Source: Nocardia coubleae NBRC 108252 (GTDB lineage: Bacteria; Actinomycetota; Actinomycetes; Mycobacteriales; Mycobacteriaceae). From it: 64,000 nucleotides of DNA. Made by a program: the position numbers and the translations under genes. A model generated the notes under the pieces. That model did no database searches and was not told the DNA's origin. It saw only the letters and a list, made by a program, of their open reading frames with translations. The stretch lies in assembly GCF_001612805.1 (NCBI RefSeq), contig NZ_BDBD01000011.1, positions 62,001 through 126,000 of the forward strand, given 5' to 3'. This document shows, one piece after another, positions 17,067-26,237 of this stretch; position 1 is the first letter of the stretch, and every line of letters begins with the position of its first letter.

Positions 17067-18517
17067 GCACCGCGCCCTTCCGTACCGAGCACGATTCGCT
17101 CGGCCCGCACGACGTGCCCGCCACCGCCTATTGGGGTGTCCACACCGCCCGCGCACTGACGAACTTCGCGATCAGCGGCACGCCGGTCGGTGCGCACCGT
17201 GAGCTCGTCGCCGCTCTCGGGGCGGTCAAACTCGCTGCCGCCCGCGCCAACCACGATCTCGGCCTGCTCGACGATCGGCGATTCGAGGCCATCGCGGCCG
17301 CCGCGGACGAGGTACGCATCGGCGCCCTGGACGGACAGTTCGTCGTCGATGTGATCCAGGGCGGGGCCGGTACTTCGACCAATATGAACGCCAACGAGGT
17401 CATCGCCAACCGCGCGCTGGAGATCCTCGGACTCGCACGCGGTAGCTATCACGAGATCCATCCACTCGACCACGTCAATCGCTGCCAGTCGACCAACGAC
17501 GTCTACCCGACCGCGGTGCGACTCGCGCTGCTGACGATGATCGAGCGGCTGAGCGAGGCCGTCACCGCCCTAGCCGATGCGTTCGCGGCCAAGGCGACAG
17601 AATTCCGCACGGTGTCGAAGATCGGACGCACCCAGCTGCAGGATGCCGTCCCCATGACGGTGGGCCAGGAACTCGGGGCCTACGCCGTGACTCTTCGCGA
17701 GGAACTGGCCCGGCTGGCCGACTCGCGCACACTGCTGTGCGAGATCAATCTCGGAGCCACCGCGATCGGCACCGGCATCACCGCCCACCCGGACTACGCC
17801 CGCCGAGCCGTCGCGCATCTGGCCGAGATCGTCGGCCGGCCGGTCACCGGGGCCGGTGACCTGGTCGAGGCCACCAGTGACACCGGCGCGTTCGTCCAGG
17901 TCTCCGGCGTCCTCAAACGGATCGTGGTCAAGGCCTCGAAGATCTGCAACGACCTGCGTCTGCTCGCGTCGGGACCACAGGCCGGTCTTGGCGAACTCCA
18001 ACTGCCCGCGCGCCAGGCCGGATCGAGCATCATGCCCGGCAAGGTCAACCCGGTGATTCCGGAGATGGTCAATCAGGTCGCCTTCTGGGTGATCGGGAAC
18101 GACCTGACGGTGACGATGGCCGCGGAGGGCGGTCAGTTGCAGCTCAATGCCTTCGAGCCCGTCATCTGCCACGGGCTGCTCCAGGGGTTCGCGTGGACGG
18201 CCGCGGCCTTCGACTCATTGCGTGAGCACTGCGTCGACGGCATCCGCGTCGACGCTGTCAAGCTCGCCGCGGCCGCGGCAGGCAATGCCGGTCTGGCCAC
18301 GGCGCTGACGCCGTTGCTGGGTTACGCGCGCTCCGCCGAGATCGCCAAGGACGCGCTGCGCGGGGTCGCGGATGTCCGCACGCTCGCGCTCGCCATCCAT
18401 GGCGTCGAGGCCGAGGCCCTCGACGCACTGCTGCGCCCGGAGCACCTGGCCAATCTCCTTCCCGAGTCGGCCGACGACAACGCCCGGATCGCCTCGCAGA
18501 GCAGTCCGCCGCACTGA
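17063..18517 (+). CDS. aspA: Aspartate ammonia-lyase (aspartase/fumarase superfamily)
   Basis: 484 residues, normal length for aspartase. Conserved blocks: GGAGTSTNMNANEVIANRALE (100-120), CQSTNDVYPTA (141-151), TSDTGAFVQ region and the superfamily signature GSSIMPGKVNP (residues 320-330) whose Ser is the catalytic base. It should convert aspartate, or an N-substituted aspartate, to fumarate plus ammonia or amine. As the last gene of the RidA operon it would feed product into the TCA cycle. The true substrate could be a substituted aspartate. Confidence 0.93.
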   Translation: MSTAPFRTEHDSLGPHDVPATAYWGVHTARALTNFAISGTPVGAHRELVAALGAVKLAAARANHDLGLLDDRRFEAIAAAADEVRIGALDGQFVVDVIQGGAGTSTNMNANEVIANRALEILGLARGSYHEIHPLDHVNRCQSTNDVYPTAVRLALLTMIERLSEAVTALADAFAAKATEFRTVSKIGRTQLQDAVPMTVGQELGAYAVTLREELARLADSRTLLCEINLGATAIGTGITAHPDYARRAVAHLAEIVGRPVTGAGDLVEATSDTGAFVQVSGVLKRIVVKASKICNDLRLLASGPQAGLGELQLPARQAGSSIMPGKVNPVIPEMVNQVAFWVIGNDLTVTMAAEGGQLQLNAFEPVICHGLLQGFAWTAAAFDSLREHCVDGIRVDAVKLAAAAAGNAGLATALTPLLGYARSAEIAKDALRGVADVRTLALAIHGVEAEALDALLRPEHLANLLPESADDNARIASQSSPPH

Positions 18518-18608
18518 CCGGACCGTGGATCGAGCTCGCCTACCATCACTACTGATCGGGCCCATCCGGCCCTCGACTCCTGGTAGCGGAATGGACAAGG
18601 ACGCCCGC

Positions 18609-19526
18609 GTGACGAACTACGGTTTCACCCTCGTGCAGTTGCGCTATTTCGCCGCCGCCGCCGAGCTGGGCAGTATGACGGCAGCCTCCCGGAAGCTGAT
18701 GGTCTCCCAGTCCGCTGTCTCGACCGCCGTCGCCCAGCTCGAGAAGGAGCTCGGCGTGCAACTGCTGCTGCGCCAACACGCGCGAGGGCTCACGCTCACC
18801 GCCGCCGGCGAGGAGTTCTACCGGGAGCTACGCAATTATCTTGTGCACACCGCGGAGCTGGCCGAGGTCGCACGTACCGCGGGCCGGGCGCTGATCGGAG
18901 ATCTCACCATCGGTTGCTTCTCGACGCTCGCCCCTTTCGCGTTGCCGCAAATGCTGGCGGCCTGCGAGCAGGAGCATCCCGGTATTCGCGTGTCGGTGGT
19001 GGAGGACGAGCACGCCGTACTGAAGCAGGCCCTGCGCAGTGGCCGGTGTGAGTTGGCGTTGATGTACGGCTACGACCTCGAGGAGGACATCGACCATGTC
19101 CGCGTCGGCGTCGCGTCGCCGTATGCCCTGGTCGCGAAGGGGCATCCGCTCGGGCGTCGCAAGCGGATCACGTTGCGCGATCTCGCCGATGAGCCGATGG
19201 TGCTGCTGGACCTGCCGCACAGCGGCCGGTACTTCGAACGCCTCGTGGAATCGGCTGGCTTCCAGCCGGTGATCCGACATCGCACGTCGGGGTTCGAGAC
19301 CGTCCGGGCGCTGGTCGCCAACGGCCAGGGGTGGTCGGTGCTCAACCAGCGCCCGGCGAGCAATACGACCTACGACGGATCCGAGGTGGTCGCGCTCGAG
19401 ATCACCGATCACGTGGAGCCCCTCGACGTTGTCCTCGCATCGATGGCGGGCACGCGCCGTACGGCGCGTGCCCAAGCCTTCATCCGATCCTCGATCCGCG
19501 CAGCAAGGAGCCGAGCGGAACACTGA
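18609..19526 (+). CDS. LysR-family transcriptional regulator
   Basis: 305 residues from GTG 18609, which has AAGGA 7 bases upstream; an in-frame ATG at 18591 has no RBS. The N-terminal winged HTH (LRYFAAAAELGSMTAASRKLMVSQSAVSTAVAQLEKELGVQLL..., residues 8-60) and the LysR substrate-binding domain (GDLTIGCFSTLAPFALP, LALMYGYDL, GFETVRALVANGQGWSVL) are clear. It follows aspA and ends 3 bases from the convergent permease gene. It is a candidate activator of the 13-25 kb locus. Its effector is probably a pathway intermediate. Confidence 0.93.
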   Translation: MTNYGFTLVQLRYFAAAAELGSMTAASRKLMVSQSAVSTAVAQLEKELGVQLLLRQHARGLTLTAAGEEFYRELRNYLVHTAELAEVARTAGRALIGDLTIGCFSTLAPFALPQMLAACEQEHPGIRVSVVEDEHAVLKQALRSGRCELALMYGYDLEEDIDHVRVGVASPYALVAKGHPLGRRKRITLRDLADEPMVLLDLPHSGRYFERLVESAGFQPVIRHRTSGFETVRALVANGQGWSVLNQRPASNTTYDGSEVVALEITDHVEPLDVVLASMAGTRRTARAQAFIRSSIRAARSRAEH

Positions 19527-19529
19527 ACC

Positions 19530-20963
19530 TCAGTGTGTACCGGCCGGTGGGGTGAGGGGCGCCTGCGACTTCTCCGGGGCACCCGCCGCTTCGGAGCTCG
19601 AGAAGCGAACCAGGAGCAGGTACACCACAGCGGTCACCGCGAACCCGACGAGCCACGCGAGATCGAGGTTGTGCAGCGGTGCCGCGAGCGGGCCGGTGAA
19701 CAGCGGTGTCACCATGAAGGGCAGCTGCGCCGCCAGGCCCACCGCGTAGCTGATCAGCCCGACTCGATTCCATCGGCCGTACTGCCCGCCGTCGCGCATG
19801 TAGAGGTCCGCGACGACGTAGTGCCCCTTGCGGACGATGAAGTAGTCCGCGAGGTTGATGGCCGACCACGGGATCAGGACGTAGAGCAGCAGCGACAGGA
19901 AGCTCTCGAACGTGGTCATGAAGTCGCCCTGCCCCAGGAGTGCGACCAGGGTGGCGATCGCACCGCACACCAGGGTTGTCAGCACGCGGGTACCGGCCGT
20001 CACGGTGATCTTGAACATCGACTGCAGCACGGTCAGCGCGTTCATGACCGCGGAGTACAGCTCGACGCTGTTGATGAGAGCCGAGGTGACCGCGAAAACG
20101 ATGAGCGCGATGACCCCGATCCAGCCGAGGTGGTCGGAGAGCGCGGCGAGGGGGCTGGCGACATTCGCCGCACCGAGCAAGACACCCAGGGTCATGACGA
20201 ATACGGAGCTCCCGACGAGTCCGAGATAGGTGCTCCAGAACGCCGATTTGGGTCCGGTCTGCTTCGGCAGGTAGCGCGTGTAGTCCGAGACGTACGGCGC
20301 GTAGGCGAGCTGCCAGACGATACCGATGGCGAGCATTCCGAACAGGCCCTCGAAGCTGAAGGCAGCCTCCGCGCGCTCCGCGGTGACTTCGGGCTTCATC
20401 CAGAGCAACGCCATCGTCACCGCGACCGTCACGCCGATCAGGACGGACATGTACACCATCGTTTTGCTCAGCAGGTCATAACCGAACACGCACAGCACGA
20501 CGCCGATGACAGCGAAGACGACGATGACCAAAGAGCCGTTCAGCTCCGGAAAGACCACGGCGAGAGCATCTTTGGCGACTATCAGGATGCTGGCGAAGAA
20601 GCCGAGGAACATGACGAGCGCGATGACCGCGAAGAGGCTGCCGCCCTGGAACCCGAACTGGGCGCGGGCTTGCAGCATCTGGGGAATGCCGAGGTGCGGT
20701 CCCTGCGACGCGTGGAGCGCGGCGCCGATGGCCCCGATCACATTGCCCACCAGGATGGCGAGGATGCTCCAGCCGATGGTGAGGCCGTAACCGCTGCTCG
20801 CGACCGCGCCGGTGACGACGGCCAACGGCATCATGTTCAGCCCGACCCAGATCGCGAACAGTGACCACGGGGTCCCGGTGCGTTTGTTCTCCGGGATGGG
20901 CAGGATGTGCTCCTGCTCGAACTTCGCGAATGTCGTGGTGGCGACCTGTGGTTCGTGGGTCAT
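19530..20963 (-). CDS. NCS1-family permease (cytosine/purine/allantoin/hydantoin type)
   Basis: 477 residues from ATG 20963 with about 12 hydrophobic segments. NCS1 features: basic-acidic N-terminus with E(H)IxPIPENKRTGTPWSLFAIWVGLNMMP in TM1, GPHLGIPQMLQARAQFG (purine-permease motif), VSDYTRYLPKQTG and PWSAINLADYFIVRKGHY. It is a Na+- or H+-coupled importer of a nitrogenous heterocycle or cation, hence the likely entry point for the substrate of this locus. Operator-like motifs lie in its upstream region. Confidence 0.93.
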   Translation of the reverse strand: MTHEPQVATTTFAKFEQEHILPIPENKRTGTPWSLFAIWVGLNMMPLAVVTGAVASSGYGLTIGWSILAILVGNVIGAIGAALHASQGPHLGIPQMLQARAQFGFQGGSLFAVIALVMFLGFFASILIVAKDALAVVFPELNGSLVIVVFAVIGVVLCVFGYDLLSKTMVYMSVLIGVTVAVTMALLWMKPEVTAERAEAAFSFEGLFGMLAIGIVWQLAYAPYVSDYTRYLPKQTGPKSAFWSTYLGLVGSSVFVMTLGVLLGAANVASPLAALSDHLGWIGVIALIVFAVTSALINSVELYSAVMNALTVLQSMFKITVTAGTRVLTTLVCGAIATLVALLGQGDFMTTFESFLSLLLYVLIPWSAINLADYFIVRKGHYVVADLYMRDGGQYGRWNRVGLISYAVGLAAQLPFMVTPLFTGPLAAPLHNLDLAWLVGFAVTAVVYLLLVRFSSSEAAGAPEKSQAPLTPPAGTH

Positions 20964-21037
20964 GATCACTCTCTCTCGGCGCATCACCGCGCGGCTCCGA
21001 AGTGGTGCGGATCACGCCATCTTCCCGACGAATCAGC

Positions 21038-21085
21038 CATCTGTACACTTCACAAAACTGAACTTCGGCATCTGGAAAACAGATG
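21038..21085. promoter_or_regulatory. CATCTG/CAGATG operator-like motifs before permease gene
   Basis: CATCTG-GAAAA-CAGATG at 21069-21085 is a perfect 6-bp inverted repeat, and CATCTGT occurs again at 21038. The same AACAGATG core is inside the long inverted repeat at 14629-14733, so one regulator may control both the permease and the RidA/FMO promoters. Confidence 0.45.
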
Positions 21086-21195
21086 AAGGGCCCGCCTCGA
21101 GCCATTCGTTTCGTAAGAACGTCGCGCCGTGGGCGGGTAGCAAAGCACCGCACGAAACCTCGGTCGTCGGTGATTCCTTGCCGTTTAGGGCAAAG

Positions 21196-21834
21196 TTAGG
21201 CGCCGACGACGCTTGTCTCTCCGGGAGCCACGGGGGCGATTCGGACGCCCGTCGCCGAGTGTGCGTAGCTGGCCAGCTGCTGCTCCGCGCGAGCCAAGGT
21301 CATCGACGAATTGTGCGCCAGCAAGTGCAGTCCGAGGGCATCCTCGAGGGCCACGAAGTTACGCGCGATCACGTCGGACCCGTCGGTCAGGTCGAACTCG
21401 CCCAGCGCCCGACCGACCTCGAGGACCGAGGCGTAGAGCGAGACCTCACGGTCGAAGAGCAGCGTCATCAGCGTGGCGTGGATCGGACTGCGGCTCGCGC
21501 TCACCGAGATCTCGTCGAGCACCTGGCTGAGCAGCAGGTCCTTCCCGCGTGGAAGACCCGAGTACATCAGGCGTGCGAGCTTGACGGTCGGGCTGTGATC
21601 GCCCTCGATGTCGCGTTGCCGCGACCAGTAGTAGCGGTCGGTGGCCGCCCGGTGAGCGGCCTCGATCAACTCGTCGAGCTCCGGGTAGTAGTACGCGATG
21701 AGACGGGACGAGACGCCGGCCTCCTCGGCGATGTTCTTCATCGTCGCGCCGGCCAGTCCATGGCTGGCGATGGTCGTGAGAGTCGCCGCGATCAGATGCT
21801 CGCGGCGACCGGCCTGGTCCTTGAGTCGCGCCAT
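21196..21834 (-). CDS. TetR-family transcriptional regulator (BetI-like)
   Basis: 212 residues from ATG 21834. The N-terminal HTH reads RREHLIAATLTTIASHGLAGATMKNIAEEAGVSSRLIAYYYPELDELIEAA, close to the BetI/TetR_C_6 group that usually governs uptake or oxidation of quaternary amines. The C-terminal ligand domain is helical and variable. It lies between the permease and the aldehyde dehydrogenase genes, divergent from the latter by 100 bp. A role as repressor of the locus is an inference from position. Confidence 0.92.
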   Translation of the reverse strand: MARLKDQAGRREHLIAATLTTIASHGLAGATMKNIAEEAGVSSRLIAYYYPELDELIEAAHRAATDRYYWSRQRDIEGDHSPTVKLARLMYSGLPRGKDLLLSQVLDEISVSASRSPIHATLMTLLFDREVSLYASVLEVGRALGEFDLTDGSDVIARNFVALEDALGLHLLAHNSSMTLARAEQQLASYAHSATGVRIAPVAPGETSVVGA

Positions 21835-21934
21835 GGAGTCACCGTAGCGCTCCCGCCGCAGGGGCGGACACCGAGATTGACAGCGGGTGTGTTCCACGGC
21901 ATATTTGCGGTCCAGCGCAAAGAAAGGTTCGCTC

Positions 21935-23419
21935 GTGAGAACTCACCAGGACTGGATCGAGCTGGCCGCCGAGGCCACGCTCCACACCCGATCGTTCATC
22001 GGCGGCCGCTTCGTGGAGACCGGCGAGGCAGCATTCGAAAACCGCAACCCCGCGACGGGCGCGCTCCTCAGCGAGGTGGCCGACGCCGGACAGGAGGGGA
22101 TCGACGCCGCTGTTCGCGCCGCCCGCTCCACCTACGAGTCGGGGGTGTGGAGCCGCGCCGGTGTGGCCTTCCGCCGTGAGCGGCTGCTGCGCTTCGCCGA
22201 TCTGCTGGCCGAGCACTCGGCCGAACTCGCGGTCCTCGATTCGCTCGACATGGGCAAGCGGGTCGTCGATGCCCACGATCTCGATCTGCCGTTCTCGGTG
22301 AACCTGTTCCGCTACTACGCGGAGGCCATCGACAAGATCAACGACGAGGTCGCGCCGACGCCGCCGGGCACCCTCGGCCTCGTTCGGCGGGTGCCGCTGG
22401 GCGTGGTCGGCGCGGTCATCCCCTGGAACTACCCGGTCGACATGCTGGCGTGGAAGGCCGCGCCCGCGATGGCGGCGGGCAACTGTGTGGTCCTCAAACC
22501 GGCCGAGCAGTCGCCGTCCTCGGCGCTGCGGATAGCCGAACTGGCGGTCGAGGCCGGAATCCCCGAAGGCGTCCTCAATGTGGTCCCCGGCCTCGGCGAG
22601 ACCACCGGGCGGGCATTGGGTCTACACCCGGACGTCGACGTGCTCGCGTTCACCGGCTCCACCCAGGTGGGACGCTTGTTCCTGCAGTACGCGGGCCAGT
22701 CGAACCTCAAGCAGGTGTGGCTGGAGTGCGGGGGCAAGAGCCCGCACCTGGTTTTCGCCGATGCCGAGGACCTCGCCACCACCGCCAAGCAGACCGCACT
22801 CGGCATCTGGTTCAACCAGGGCGCGGTGTGCTCGGCCCACTCACGCGTGCTCGTCGAACGCTCCGTGCACGAGGAGTTCGTCTCCTTGGTCGCGGCCGAG
22901 GCGGCGGCGTATACGCCGGGGGATCCGCTCGACCCGGCGGCCGGTATGGGCGCGATCGTCTCCACAGAACAGACCGATCAGGTGATGGCGTTCGTCGACG
23001 GGGCCCGCGCCTCGGGCGCGCGCCTGGTGACCGGAGGCGAGCGTCTCACCAGAGGCGACAGCGACTGCTACGTGCAGCCCACGGTGTTCGACGACGTCGA
23101 CCCGACTTCCGCGCTGGCTCGCGAGGAGGTGTTCGGCCCGGTGCTCGCCGTGACGCCCTTCGACAGCGAGGAGCAAGCCGTCGCGCTGGCCAACGACTCG
23201 GCCTACGGGCTGGCGGCCTCGGTCGCCACAAGCAACCTCTCCCGCGCGCATCGCCTGACCGACCAGATCCACGCAGGCACGGTCACTGTCAACGGTGTGG
23301 ACGCCTTCAGCGCGTGGACCCCGTTCGGTGGGTTCAAGGGATCCGGCTTCGGCCGCGACCTGTCACTGCACGCACTCGACAAATACGTCGGTCTGAAGAC
23401 CGTGTGGATCAACCACTGA
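21935..23419 (+). CDS. NAD(P)-dependent aldehyde dehydrogenase
   Basis: 494 residues from GTG 21935, with AGAAAGG upstream. ALDH hallmarks: GVVGAVIPWNYPVDM, KPAEQSPSSALR, FTGSTQVGR, the general-base Glu in LECGGKSPH, and the catalytic Cys in FNQGAVCSAHSR. PFGGFKGSGFGRD closes the chain. It most resembles betaine-aldehyde or gamma-glutamyl-aminobutyraldehyde dehydrogenases. The flavin dehydrogenase gene starts 45 bp later, so it probably oxidises an aldehyde released from a nitrogen compound in the same pathway. Confidence 0.95.
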   Translation: MRTHQDWIELAAEATLHTRSFIGGRFVETGEAAFENRNPATGALLSEVADAGQEGIDAAVRAARSTYESGVWSRAGVAFRRERLLRFADLLAEHSAELAVLDSLDMGKRVVDAHDLDLPFSVNLFRYYAEAIDKINDEVAPTPPGTLGLVRRVPLGVVGAVIPWNYPVDMLAWKAAPAMAAGNCVVLKPAEQSPSSALRIAELAVEAGIPEGVLNVVPGLGETTGRALGLHPDVDVLAFTGSTQVGRLFLQYAGQSNLKQVWLECGGKSPHLVFADAEDLATTAKQTALGIWFNQGAVCSAHSRVLVERSVHEEFVSLVAAEAAAYTPGDPLDPAAGMGAIVSTEQTDQVMAFVDGARASGARLVTGGERLTRGDSDCYVQPTVFDDVDPTSALAREEVFGPVLAVTPFDSEEQAVALANDSAYGLAASVATSNLSRAHRLTDQIHAGTVTVNGVDAFSAWTPFGGFKGSGFGRDLSLHALDKYVGLKTVWINH

Positions 23420-23464
23420 GCCGCGCCGGCACCACTCACCCAGCCTGACCTAGGAGAATCTCCC

Positions 23465-25540
23465 ATGACCGAGCAGCCGCCCGCCGTGGCCGCCCCGTAC
23501 GACATCCTGTTCGAGCCCGTCAAGATCGGGCCGTTCACCACCAAGAACCGCTTCTACCAGGTGCCCCACTGCAACGGCATGGGCTATCGCGACCCCAGTG
23601 CGCAGGCCGCGATGCGCAAGATCAAGGCCGAGGGCGGCTGGTCGGTGGTGTGTACCGAGCAGGTGGAGATCCACGCGACCTCCGACATCGCCCCTTTCAT
23701 CGAGCTGCGGATCTGGGACGATCAGGATCTCCCCGCGCTGAAGCGGATCGCCGACGCGATTCACGAGGGCGGCGGCCTGGCGGGTATCGAGCTGGCGCAC
23801 AACGGTATGAACGCACCCAACCAGCTCAGCCGCGAAACCCCGCTCGGCCCCGGACATCTGCCGGTGGCCCCCGACACGATCGCGCCGGTCCAGGCGCGGG
23901 CGATGACCAAGCAGGACATCGCCGACCTGCGACGCTGGCACCGCAACGCGGTCCGCCGTTCGATCGAGGCCGGCTACGACATCGTGTACGTGTACGGCGC
24001 TCACGGCTACAGCGGCGTCCACCACTTCCTGTCCCGGCGCTACAACCAGCGCACCGACGAGTACGGCGGCTCGCTGCTCAATCGGATGCGGCTGCTGCGC
24101 GAGCTGCTCGAGGACACCCTCGAGGAGTGCGCGGGCCGGGCAGCCGTCGCGTGCCGGATCACCGTGGAGGAGGAGATCGCCGGCGGCATCACGCGCGAGG
24201 ACATCGAGGGCGTACTGCGGGAGCTCGGGGAACTTCCCGACCTGTGGGACTTCGCGATGGGCAGCTGGGAGGGCGACTCGGTCACGTCCCGGTTCGGTCC
24301 GGAGGGCAGGCAGGAGGAGTTCGTCGCCGGTCTCAAGAAGCTGACCACCAAGCCGGTTGTCGGCGTCGGGCGCTTCACGTCACCGGACGCGATGGTCCGC
24401 CAGATCAAGGCAGGCATCCTCGACTTGATCGGCGCGGCCCGACCGTCGATCGCCGATCCCTTCCTGCCCAACAAGATCCGTGACGGCCGGTTGAACTTGA
24501 TCCGCGAGTGCATCGGCTGCAATATCTGCGTCTCCGGAGACCTCACCATGTCGCCGATTCGTTGCACCCAGAACCCGAGCATGGGCGAGGAGTGGCGGCG
24601 TGGCTGGCACCCGGAGCGGATCCGGGCGAAGGGCAGCGACTCCCAGGTCCTGGTGGTCGGTGCCGGGCCTGCCGGCCTGGAAGCGGCCCGTGCGCTCGGG
24701 GTGCGCGGGTACGACGTCGCGCTCATCGAGGCGCGTCGAGAGCTCGGCGGCCGGGTGCGCCAGGAGTCGCGACTGCCTGGCCTGTCGGCGTGGGGGCGCG
24801 TCCAGGAGTACCGCGAGGCCGCGATCGCCGAACTCCCGAACGTCGAGGTCTTCCGCGAAAGCCCGATGACGGCCGCCGACATCATCGAGTTCGGCTTCCA
24901 GCACGTGCTGGTGGCCACCGGTGCGACGTGGCGCACGGACGGTGTCGCCCGCTTCCACACCACACCGCTGCCGATCGCCGAGGGTGCGCAAGTGCTCGGG
25001 CCGGACGACCTGTTCGCGGGTCGACTCCCGGAAGGCAAGACGGTCCTCGTGTACGACGACGACCACTACTACCTCGGTGGAGTCGTCGCGGAACTGCTCG
25101 CCCAGCAGGGTTACGAAGTCTCGATCGTCACCAGCCAATCGCAGGTTTCCGCCTGGACGAACAACACCTTCGAGGTCAACCGCATCCAGCGCCGTCTCAT
25201 CGAGAACGGCGTCACCCGGATCACCGACCACGCCGTGACCCGGGTCGGTGTCGGAGGGGTCGAGGTGACAGACGTGTATGCCGGCGCCGTCCGCGAAATC
25301 GATTGCGACGCCGTGGTCATGGTGACCGCCCGCCTGCCACGCGAGGAGCTCTACCTCGAACTCGAGGGGCTCCGCGCGCAGGGCGAGCTGCGGTCGGTGC
25401 GCGGCATCGGCGACGCCTGGGCCCCCGCTACGATCGCCGCGGCCGTCTGGTCGGGCCGCCGCGCCGCCGAGGAGTTCGACGCCGAGCTACCGTCCAACGA
25501 CGAGGTGCCCTTCCGCCGTGAGGTGACCCAACTGGCCTGA
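23465..25540 (+). CDS. Trimethylamine-dehydrogenase-like FMN/4Fe-4S/FAD oxidoreductase
   Basis: 691 residues. Residues 1-345 form an OYE-type TIM barrel, with NRFYQVPHC (Cys36) matching the Cys that binds FMN covalently in trimethylamine dehydrogenase (TMADH), and VYVYGAHGYSG giving the Tyr/His pair (Y177, H180). C349, C352, C355 and C367 make the 4Fe-4S site. Residues 395-690 are the nucleotide-binding domains (VLVVGAGPAGLEAARAL). GEEWRRGWHPE is also TMADH-like. However the aromatic bowl that holds trimethylamine is only partly present (W268 kept; the positions of Y60 and W355 appear as non-aromatics), so a larger amine is more likely. N-methylproline-type demethylases have a similar plan. 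Confidence 0.93.
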   Translation: MTEQPPAVAAPYDILFEPVKIGPFTTKNRFYQVPHCNGMGYRDPSAQAAMRKIKAEGGWSVVCTEQVEIHATSDIAPFIELRIWDDQDLPALKRIADAIHEGGGLAGIELAHNGMNAPNQLSRETPLGPGHLPVAPDTIAPVQARAMTKQDIADLRRWHRNAVRRSIEAGYDIVYVYGAHGYSGVHHFLSRRYNQRTDEYGGSLLNRMRLLRELLEDTLEECAGRAAVACRITVEEEIAGGITREDIEGVLRELGELPDLWDFAMGSWEGDSVTSRFGPEGRQEEFVAGLKKLTTKPVVGVGRFTSPDAMVRQIKAGILDLIGAARPSIADPFLPNKIRDGRLNLIRECIGCNICVSGDLTMSPIRCTQNPSMGEEWRRGWHPERIRAKGSDSQVLVVGAGPAGLEAARALGVRGYDVALIEARRELGGRVRQESRLPGLSAWGRVQEYREAAIAELPNVEVFRESPMTAADIIEFGFQHVLVATGATWRTDGVARFHTTPLPIAEGAQVLGPDDLFAGRLPEGKTVLVYDDDHYYLGGVVAELLAQQGYEVSIVTSQSQVSAWTNNTFEVNRIQRRLIENGVTRITDHAVTRVGVGGVEVTDVYAGAVREIDCDAVVMVTARLPREELYLELEGLRAQGELRSVRGIGDAWAPATIAAAVWSGRRAAEEFDAELPSNDEVPFRREVTQLA

Positions 25541-25755
25541 GGTGTCGGTCGACCGGCGCTGTCCACAGGGCGGTCGACCCCACCCCGCGTGTTCGAGCGG
25601 AACCGGATCCACCGTCGTCGATCGACACTGCGCCGCCGAGTCGGCCGGTGGATTCAGCTCTCGATCGTCAGCCATTCGCGGACATCAGGTTTGGCTTCAT
25701 GGTCACGCTCCAGACGCCGTGGACGAGGGGGATCGATGGTTGACGTCGACGCGGC

Positions 25756-26110
25756 TCAGACACCTGCACCGCCCACGGCGAGTATGAACGCTCGCTCGAC
25801 TACATTGCGGCCCTTGCACGCATTCGAATCAAACCCCGGCGGGCGTCCACCGCAAACCCCACGGCGTTTCCGGTAGGCGACTTGGTCGGATGTTGCGGAA
25901 TCACCATCTTGATCCTCTTGCCTCGCAACAACTCCCGATTCGCCGCCGAGGAATACGCCTTGTCGGCCGAGACGCGGTCCGGGTTGCGGCGCGGTGAGCC
26001 ACCGGCCAACCGCGGGACCGCGATCGCATCGAGCACTTTCGGCAACATCGGGCAGTCACGGGCCTGGCGCGCGGTGATCAACACCGTCAGACCACGACCG
26101 TGATGCCCGA
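25756..26110 (-). mobile_element. IS5-family transposase remnant (frameshifted, truncated)
   Basis: Minus-strand frame with LTVLITARQARDCPML, VSADKAYSSAANRELLR and KMVIPQHPTKSPTGN, the central DDE block (D in ADKAYSS) of IS5-group transposases. Near 25870 the homology moves to another frame (GGRPPGFDSNACKGRNVVERAF) and stops at 25756, and the N-terminal third is absent. No terminal inverted repeats were found. Non-functional. Confidence 0.7.
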
Positions 26111-26237
26111 CCCGACGGCCTACCGGCCGTGAGCTGGAAATTCGATTGGGAGGCATGACCTAGCCGAATCGTCATCGGCCCGGTCGCCGCAAATAGCCCC
26201 GAGACGAACTCGTCGGGAAAGCAGCAGGGTTTCAGCA

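Noticed and set aside
19530..20864. Antisense ORFs over the NCS1 permease (His/Asp/Glu-rich)
   Set aside because: Typical mirror image of a hydrophobic GC-rich gene; no RBS or motif.
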